A stretch of DNA of 20,242 bases, taken from NCBI GenBank assembly GCA_023412855.1, contig JAEZRJ010000055.1:1-20242 (forward strand), given 5' to 3'. The first letter of the stretch is position 1, and each line of letters opens with the position of its first letter. Of this stretch, positions 15,609 through 20,242 are shown in pieces. Origin of the DNA: Bacillota bacterium (GTDB lineage Bacteria > Bacillota > Clostridia > Lachnospirales > Lachnospiraceae). A model generated the notes under the pieces. That model did no database searches, had not been told where the DNA came from, and saw only the letters and a program-made list of their open reading frames with translations. The position numbers and the translations under genes are program-made.

Positions 15609-17472
15609 ATGATTCTTCCTCCTGCAATCCTTTCAAATCCCTTAAATAATCGGCATACCAGAAAATCACCTCACCAATGCGGTAAAGCTCCGATTCTCTG
15701 CTTACCATGTACCACAAAAGCTTATATTGATAATACCACTTTTCCAGTTCTTCCGCAGCCTGAAATACATCTTCTGTAACACGGCCTTCCGCTTCGGCTT
15801 TCACAACGATTCCGCCGATGCGGTTAAACAGTTTCATTCCTTCTGCCGCTAGTAAATAGGGATAAATTCTCTTTCGCATTGTGCTGTCCATAAATTTCGT
15901 GCGCCCCGTAAGCTCCTGTACACAGATATCGATTTCCCGATTTTTCTCCGGTATGGTTTTCACTCGTTCCACAACCTCCGTCAGAACTTCTTTCTTCTTG
16001 GAGACATCCGTTTTAGAACCCTTTTCTTTCCAGTAAACAGCATTTCCCCAGCCAAAACATTCCTGCTCCCCCAGCCGTCCTGCTATATTTAGCAAAGTGC
16101 CGGAGGAATCTCCATATTCCAAGGAAGAAACAGCCTTATTCATTTCCTCATAAGAAGGAAGGAAGCCGTTCCACGAAGCTGCGGCGCCATAGATAAGCCC
16201 CGGAATGCTGAATGCCGGATGATTGATATGTCCGAAATCTCCCCAATCTGTATTAAACATTCCTTCGGCTTTATATTTCATTGCATATCCACACATCCTG
16301 GAAATATTTTCATAGGAGTTCCTTTGCAGATTCAAAAGCTGGTTCCATCCTGCCACACCGGGACATACATATTGTCTCACTCCGTTTCCCGCATAAATGC
16401 GGGTGGAATCCTCCGTCTGATTATATGCATAGCCCCAGTTCAAGCATACCGTCCCCTCCGGCAGCCGATTGGCAAACTCGGGGAAATCCAGCATCACATC
16501 ACCCCAAAGCATAGGAATGCGGCCGTTTTCGACAAGGAATGTGCATAGTTTTTCCACATATTCCATGTAAAGGACATCAACGCCTTCCTGCAATGCTCTG
16601 TCCTTATTTCTTCCCTTTCCTAAATCGAAGGTTTCGTCCGCACAGATATTGAATTTCCCCGAGGAAAATAAGGGCATATATTCGGCGATCATTTGCCTGA
16701 CCAGAGAAAAACTTTCCTCGTTTGAGACATCTATGGTATGATGGGCCATTCTGTCTATAAAACTAAAAGGCTCCTTTCCCGCATCCGTCAGTTCACAAAG
16801 ATGTCTATATCTCTTCGTATTTAAAAGCTTATACAAATGTCCGAAGGTAGAAAGGGAAGGAATCAGTTCAATTCCCCTCTCCATGCAATAGGCATCAAGC
16901 TCCATGATGTCCTGCGCACATAGAGGCGTATCATCTCTCCACATCTCGCTGAATTCCGGAAAAAAAAAGCTGTGCTCTATATAGAGCTGCATCTGATTCA
17001 TCTTATAAAAGCTCAGCGTATCTGCCAATTTCTTCAGCCACTCAAGCGTCGGCACCCTGCCCCTCGTCACATCGTGAAAAAAGCCTCTGTTAGGAAGAAC
17101 CGGATAATCCTCCATGCAAAGGCAGGGAATGCATGCTCCTTCCTGACGAAGAATCTGCCGAAGCGTCTGGATTCCATACAGAAGTCCGTTTTCATCTCCT
17201 CCTTGTATATAAATGCCTTCTTCGCTGACATTAAACAGGTAATGCTCACTCCCAAGAGCTTCCCTTACACTGATATTAATCGTTGCTTTTTTGTCCCCTT
17301 TTACAATCCCATAGGAAAATCCCAGCTCACCTGTAATATCTTCCTGCAGCAGCTTCGCAAAGCCATAAGCCTTTTGTGAACAAGAAGGAGCTATCTCAAT
17401 GGTTCCGCAGTAAGGCAGATAATAAAATCCTTCTTTTATTGTCAATATCTTCGGTTCAGGAATCAGATACAT
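15592..17472 (-). CDS. GH20-family beta-N-acetylhexosaminidase-like enzyme, cytoplasmic
   Basis: This is an exo-hexosaminidase expected to remove beta-linked GlcNAc or GalNAc by substrate-assisted catalysis. An N-terminal GH20b-type domain (LIPEPKILTIKEG onward, about 1-120) leads into the barrel at MEDYPVLPNRGFFHDVTRGRVPT. The catalytic pair is D279-E280 in FNICADETFDLGKGR; most GH20 enzymes have Gly-Gly or Gly-Cys before DE, so the ICA context is divergent. Later barrel motifs include MLWGDVM and TVCLNWGYAY. The C-terminal third is helical. There is no signal peptide. The frame extends to 17553, but that extension runs through a terminator hairpin. GAGG lies 6 bases before the ATG at 17472, giving 626 residues starting MYLIPEPK. 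It overlaps the GH38 gene by 17 bases. The family is clear; the exact substrate is not. Confidence 0.88.
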   Translation of the reverse strand: MYLIPEPKILTIKEGFYYLPYCGTIEIAPSCSQKAYGFAKLLQEDITGELGFSYGIVKGDKKATINISVREALGSEHYLFNVSEEGIYIQGGDENGLLYGIQTLRQILRQEGACIPCLCMEDYPVLPNRGFFHDVTRGRVPTLEWLKKLADTLSFYKMNQMQLYIEHSFFFPEFSEMWRDDTPLCAQDIMELDAYCMERGIELIPSLSTFGHLYKLLNTKRYRHLCELTDAGKEPFSFIDRMAHHTIDVSNEESFSLVRQMIAEYMPLFSSGKFNICADETFDLGKGRNKDRALQEGVDVLYMEYVEKLCTFLVENGRIPMLWGDVMLDFPEFANRLPEGTVCLNWGYAYNQTEDSTRIYAGNGVRQYVCPGVAGWNQLLNLQRNSYENISRMCGYAMKYKAEGMFNTDWGDFGHINHPAFSIPGLIYGAAASWNGFLPSYEEMNKAVSSLEYGDSSGTLLNIAGRLGEQECFGWGNAVYWKEKGSKTDVSKKKEVLTEVVERVKTIPEKNREIDICVQELTGRTKFMDSTMRKRIYPYLLAAEGMKLFNRIGGIVVKAEAEGRVTEDVFQAAEELEKWYYQYKLLWYMVSRESELYRIGEVIFWYADYLRDLKGLQEEESYVVYR

Positions 17473-17476
17473 TTCA

Positions 17477-17482
17477 CACCTC
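17477..17482 (-). promoter_or_regulatory. Shine-Dalgarno that decides the GH20 start
   Basis: GAGGTG ends 4 bases before the ATG at 17472 (its GAGG core ends 6 bases before). It lies between the upstream terminator hairpin and the GH20 domain. Confidence 0.6.
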
Positions 17483-17491
17483 GTACTTTTT

Positions 17492-17532
17492 AAAAAGGAG
17501 CATTCTCTTAATGCTGTTGAAAATGCTCCTTT
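17492..17532 (-). terminator. Intrinsic terminator-like hairpin after the sugar-binding lipoprotein gene
   Basis: A perfect 11-bp stem, AAAGGAGCATT pairing with AATGCTCCTTT, closes a 17-base loop and is followed by TTTTTA on the minus strand. A weaker preceding hairpin (GAGCAA with TTGCTC, 17543-17567) lies just after the stop codon. It sits inside the operon before the GH20 gene, so read-through must be at least partial if the enzymes share the upstream promoter. Confidence 0.8.
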
Positions 17533-17580
17533 GTCAGTATAAGAGCAATTCACGAAGCCTGTTGCTCGGTATTTTATATT

Positions 17581-19080
17581 TTACTCCACGGCATCAATCT
17601 GCTTCTGAGCTTCTGCCCGGATGGTTTCCCAGCCTGCTGCATCCAGTTCGCCCTTAATTACTTCAATCAATTCTCTCGGGTCTCTGGCTCCGGTCCAGAA
17701 TTCAGATTTGTATTTCTCATATACCGCACGGCAGCTTGCCAGCTCGGTCTCTATGCTGCTGGTATCCATATCAAAGCCGAGCATAGCGGAGGGTTTCGCA
17801 TTTGCATTCAGTTCTTTTACTTCATCCCACTGATTTACTTGCGTCTCAACAAGCTGGGAAACGTTGAAGAAGGTTCCCTGCGTATAGCCGGCCATACTCC
17901 ATTCGGAGTTCAATTTCTCTATTTTGCCATCGTCTGTATAGTTGAAATTCTCGCCCTCCACACCGTAATATAACCAGTCACGTACTTTGGAGTCCGTATT
18001 TACAAGCTGTAAAAGTTCAAGCGCTTTATCCGGATGTTCACAGCCCGAGTAAATAGCATTCATAGAACCACGTACTGAGGTGTTGGATACTACCGTATCA
18101 CCATACTGTACCGCTACGCAGTCTTCAATTCCGTTATTCGGTCCCCATGTGGAAGCCGCTGCTCCGCTCCAGCCCTGTGCTGTGAAGAAGGTTCTGTATT
18201 TGTTCGCATCGTCCGCTGTCGGAGCGTCACCGTTAATGATTCCTTCTTTGTACATCTGGTGTACAATATCAAGATTTTTCAGAATATCCTCATCCTCTAA
18301 CGGATTTACAACAGTCTTCGTGTCGTCATTATATTTGACACCAAGGGCGGAAAGACCTGCTCCCAATTGATCGAAATAAGCCGTTACGAGGAAATCAGCT
18401 CCCGATTTCGACATATAGTAGGGTTCACTTCCTTCGCCGTCCTTAATCGTCTTAAGCGCATCATATAAGCTTGTGAAATCATTTACCTTATTAATATCGA
18501 TATTGTATTTATCCGTTACCGCTTTGTCCCATATAAAATATTCGGTTACAGAGCTGTCTTTATAGGTAGGAACTCCATAAACTTTTCCGTTAATGGAAGC
18601 TGCCTGCCAATAATCCTCGGGAATCATCGAATACAGCTCCGGTGCCGCGGTCTTTAAAAGGTCGGTCATATCGAGGAAAGCTCCTGTTGACACTTCCGAA
18701 TTATATCTCGCCTGATCCGTAAAAAGAATATCGAAGGCTTCTCCCGAATTAACGATTACGCTGCGGCGGTTGTCCCAGTCGCCCCAGGGTACGATTTCCA
18801 TCTGCACGTTAACTCCGATTTTTTCCTCTAAATAAGGATTGATCTGAGCCAGCCATGCATCGTAGTTCGTGGGCATTCCGTTTCCTACCTGAATCCATTT
18901 TAACGTAACCACTTCGCCGGTATTGCCGCTTTCCTCACTCGCTGCAGGCGTTTTTGCAGTTTCCTTAACCGTTGTCGTTTCGTCTGTGCCAGTCTGTGCT
19001 CCATTCGCACTTCCGCATCCTGCAAGAAGGCCGATCCCCATGACACACGCCATTGCCATTGCTACTAATCTCTTTTTCAT
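17581..19080 (-). CDS. LplA-type carbohydrate-binding lipoprotein
   Basis: This is the extracytoplasmic solute receptor of a sugar ABC importer, family 1 of the LplA/YtcQ type, 499 residues. The signal MKKRLVAMAMACVMGIGLLAGC ends in a lipobox with the lipidated cysteine at residue 22. A short Thr/Glu-rich linker follows. The mature domain begins TLKWIQVGNGMPTNYDAW and includes VPWGDWDNRR and the C-terminal EFWTGARDPRELIEVIKGELDAAGW, typical of this large clostridial family. AGGAGAGG stands 4 bases before the ATG. It follows the LplC-type permease by about 100 bases, and that gap contains a cre-like dyad. Together with the intracellular mannosidases this suggests an oligosaccharide ligand. Most members of the subfamily have no known ligand, so this is inference. 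Confidence 0.93.
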   Translation of the reverse strand: MKKRLVAMAMACVMGIGLLAGCGSANGAQTGTDETTTVKETAKTPAASEESGNTGEVVTLKWIQVGNGMPTNYDAWLAQINPYLEEKIGVNVQMEIVPWGDWDNRRSVIVNSGEAFDILFTDQARYNSEVSTGAFLDMTDLLKTAAPELYSMIPEDYWQAASINGKVYGVPTYKDSSVTEYFIWDKAVTDKYNIDINKVNDFTSLYDALKTIKDGEGSEPYYMSKSGADFLVTAYFDQLGAGLSALGVKYNDDTKTVVNPLEDEDILKNLDIVHQMYKEGIINGDAPTADDANKYRTFFTAQGWSGAAASTWGPNNGIEDCVAVQYGDTVVSNTSVRGSMNAIYSGCEHPDKALELLQLVNTDSKVRDWLYYGVEGENFNYTDDGKIEKLNSEWSMAGYTQGTFFNVSQLVETQVNQWDEVKELNANAKPSAMLGFDMDTSSIETELASCRAVYEKYKSEFWTGARDPRELIEVIKGELDAAGWETIRAEAQKQIDAVE

Positions 19081-19103
19081 ACAACCTCTCCTTTTCTTTT
19101 ACT

Positions 19104-19132
19104 TTTATATCATTTAAAAGTGTTTCTTTCAG
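19104..19132 (-). promoter_or_regulatory. Weak candidate promoter for the binding-protein gene
   Basis: On the minus strand CTGAAA (19127-19132) and TATAAA (19104-19109) are 17 bases apart in an AT-rich gap directly before the lipoprotein gene. The -35 matches consensus at only four of six positions and overlaps a small hairpin (19127-19153). Confidence 0.3.
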
Positions 19133-19155
19133 GAAGACTTTCGTTCCCTGAAAAT

Positions 19156-19173
19156 AAAACGCAAGCGTTTTCA
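19156..19173. promoter_or_regulatory. cre/LacI-type operator-like dyad
   Basis: The 16-bp dyad AAAACGCAAGCGTTTT (19156-19171) has perfect 7-base arms. The overlapping 14-mer CGCAAGCGTTTTCA (19160-19173; minus strand TGAAAACGCTTGCG) matches the CcpA cre pattern TGWAARCGYTWNCW at 13 of 14 positions. It lies between the permease stop and the binding-protein start, where CcpA or a LacI-family repressor could act. In RNA it could instead form a short hairpin followed by ATTTT. Confidence 0.5.
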
Positions 19174-19183
19174 ATCTCTTTCA

Positions 19184-20110
19184 TCAGCCTTTTACGGCCC
19201 CAACCGTCAGTCCGGATATAAAGTATTTCTGGAAGAACGGATAGGTGCATGCGATAGGAACGATAATTATAATCGCCATGGCCATTCTCGCGCCTTCCTT
19301 AGGCATGGAATTCATATATTGCTGCATCGTAACGCCCAGAGTCGGATTATTCGCCATCATTTGAATGTTCCTCTGTACATGGTCCAAAAGGGCCTGCAAG
19401 GAAAAAAGTTTCGTGTTCGTAATATATAGGGAGGACTGAAACCAATCATTCCAATATCCAAAGGTCAAAAACAGCGCTATGGTAGCTATCAAAGGCTTAG
19501 ACAACGGTATCGCTATTTTACCGAAAATAGTAAGCTGTGATGCCCCGTCAATTTGTGCCGATTCGATTACCGAGTCAGGAATATTCGTCTTAAAAAAGGT
19601 CTTACATATGATTACATTGAAGGAAGAGACACACAGCGGGAGGATTAAAGCCCAAATGGAATCCTTCAAATGCATGAATTGTGTATTTACCACGTAGGAG
19701 GAAATCATACCTCCGTTAAAAATCATGGGGATAAATACTATCATCGTACAGAAGCCCTTCAGCTTATAATCACTTCGGGAGAGCACATATCCCATCAGTG
19801 TGGTAAGTGCTACACCAAGTGCCGTACCCACCACCGTAACGAGGATGGAGATACCAAGAGCATGAATTATCATCTCTCCTTCCCTGAATAAAAATAGATA
19901 CGAGTCGAGGGAAAAGGCTTCTGGTATGAAACGGTATCCATTCATCTTAATGGACTGCTCGGATGAAATGGATATGATAAATATGAATACCACCGGTATG
20001 ACGCACATTAAAGCAACAACTACAAAAATAACATTAAAAAACATGTTGGTCTTTCCGGAAATCATGTTCAATCTGGAAGCCGAATTTTCCGTCTCTTTAT
20101 TTTTTCCCAT
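19184..20110 (-). CDS. LplC/MalG-type carbohydrate ABC transporter permease
   Basis: This is an inner-membrane subunit of the sugar importer, 308 residues, LplC/YtcP subgroup. After a charged N-terminus there are about six hydrophobic segments (roughly 24-47, 81-108, 118-140, 150-168, 204-218 and 275-292). The cytoplasmic EAA loop that contacts the ATPase is ESAQIDGASQLTIFGKIAIP at 183-202. QYMNSMPKEGARMAMAII near the C-terminus is typical of the subgroup. AGGAGG lies 8 bases before the ATG. No ATPase gene is in the window; such importers commonly borrow a shared MsmK-type ATPase encoded elsewhere. The partner LplB permease is expected immediately upstream, beyond or at the window edge. Confidence 0.94.
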   Translation of the reverse strand: MGKNKETENSASRLNMISGKTNMFFNVIFVVVALMCVIPVVFIFIISISSEQSIKMNGYRFIPEAFSLDSYLFLFREGEMIIHALGISILVTVVGTALGVALTTLMGYVLSRSDYKLKGFCTMIVFIPMIFNGGMISSYVVNTQFMHLKDSIWALILPLCVSSFNVIICKTFFKTNIPDSVIESAQIDGASQLTIFGKIAIPLSKPLIATIALFLTFGYWNDWFQSSLYITNTKLFSLQALLDHVQRNIQMMANNPTLGVTMQQYMNSMPKEGARMAMAIIIIVPIACTYPFFQKYFISGLTVGAVKG

Positions 20111-20118
20111 ACTCCATT

Positions 20119-20133
20119 CCTCCTCGTATTATA
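20119..20133 (-). promoter_or_regulatory. Strong ribosome site and isolated TATAAT before the permease
   Basis: AGGAGG (20119-20124) is 8 bases before the permease ATG. A perfect TATAAT (20128-20133) overlaps the same leader, but no convincing -35 lies 16-18 bases upstream of it and it would leave almost no leader. I take the AGGAGG as functional and the TATAAT as probably chance. Confidence 0.4.
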
Positions 20134-20180
20134 AAGTAGTAGTGTTTATAGTCCCTCTCCAAGGACTGTATGCTATACAA

Positions 20181-20199
20181 AACAGTATGATATACTGTT
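20181..20199. repeat. 19-bp dyad upstream of the permease
   Basis: AACAGTAT and ATACTGTT are perfect 8-base arms around GAT. It lies in the gap upstream of the LplC-type gene. In minus-strand RNA it could be an AU-rich hairpin followed by a short U stretch; as DNA it resembles an operator. Confidence 0.6.
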
Positions 20200-20227
20200 G
20201 GAGATACTGTGGATTGGTTTATACCTC

Positions 20228-20242
20228 CTACCACTTGATGGT
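20228..20242 (-). CDS. Possible last codons of an upstream gene (LplB-type permease expected)
   Basis: On the minus strand the window edge reads ACC ATC AAG TGG TAG, that is T-I-K-W and a stop. An LplB-type permease usually precedes LplC, and ends in this family are often short and aromatic. Only four residues are visible, so this is context, not evidence of identity. Confidence 0.25.
   Translation of the reverse strand, partial: TIKW

Noticed and set aside
18965..19174. Minus-strand frame MKTLAFYFQGTK... covering the gap before the sugar lipoprotein
   Set aside because: It overlaps the lipoprotein signal sequence in another frame, has no ribosome site, and its first part is the AT-rich leader with the cre-like dyad.
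20104..20242. An open minus-strand frame running from the window edge (HQVVGGINQ...) into the permease start
   Set aside because: It is short, lacks a visible start, passes through the dyad and the ribosome site and overlaps the permease start. It looks like chance openness.
1..20242. CRISPR arrays, tRNA or rRNA genes, insertion sequences, phage genes
   Set aside because: No spaced identical repeats, cloverleaf-like segments, transposase or integrase motifs were seen in the gaps or frames.

Overview
The window looks like chromosome from an anaerobic, gut-type Firmicute, most likely a member of the Lachnospiraceae or a close clostridial relative. This is inferred from strong AGGAGG-type ribosome binding sites, two lipobox-bearing substrate-binding lipoproteins, an LplA/LplC-type sugar importer beside cytoplasmic glycosidases, and a BMP-type nucleoside importer. 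Nothing seen names a species. Every convincing gene lies on the minus strand, so transcription runs from high to low coordinates in three units.

Unit 1 (20242 to about 6853) is a Gram-positive glycan-utilisation operon. In transcription order it holds a possible 3' end of an upstream gene, an LplC-type permease, an LplA-type solute-binding lipoprotein, a GH20 hexosaminidase, a GH38 alpha-mannosidase, a GH3 glycosidase, a GH2 beta-mannosidase and a D-lyxose/D-mannose isomerase-family enzyme, ending at a hairpin terminator. None of the four glycosidases has a signal peptide. The inferred logic is that the ABC importer brings in a small mannose- and hexosamine-containing oligosaccharide (for example an N-glycan fragment), the glycosidases dismantle it in the cytoplasm, and the isomerase turns free mannose into fructose. 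A terminator-like hairpin sits just after the binding-protein gene. A cre/LacI-like dyad lies just before it, and a 14-bp tandem repeat fills the GH3-GH2 junction.

Unit 2 (about 6765 to 4885) is a Pit-type phosphate transporter followed by a DUF47/PhoU-like partner. It has a readable extended -10 promoter and ends near a 41-bp palindrome with 20-bp perfect arms.

Unit 3 (about 4823 to 1, continuing outside) is a nucleoside-type ABC importer: BMP/PnrA-family lipoprotein, a two-domain ATPase and two permeases. The downstream permease is cut by the window start. A strong intrinsic terminator separates the lipoprotein from the ATPase, the same arrangement as in unit 1.

Five starts were moved from the longest possible reading frame to an internal codon with a properly spaced Shine-Dalgarno sequence. 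No tRNA, rRNA, CRISPR array or mobile element was recognised. The longest gene-free stretch is 288 bases (6633-6920), which holds the unit 1 terminator and the unit 2 promoter.
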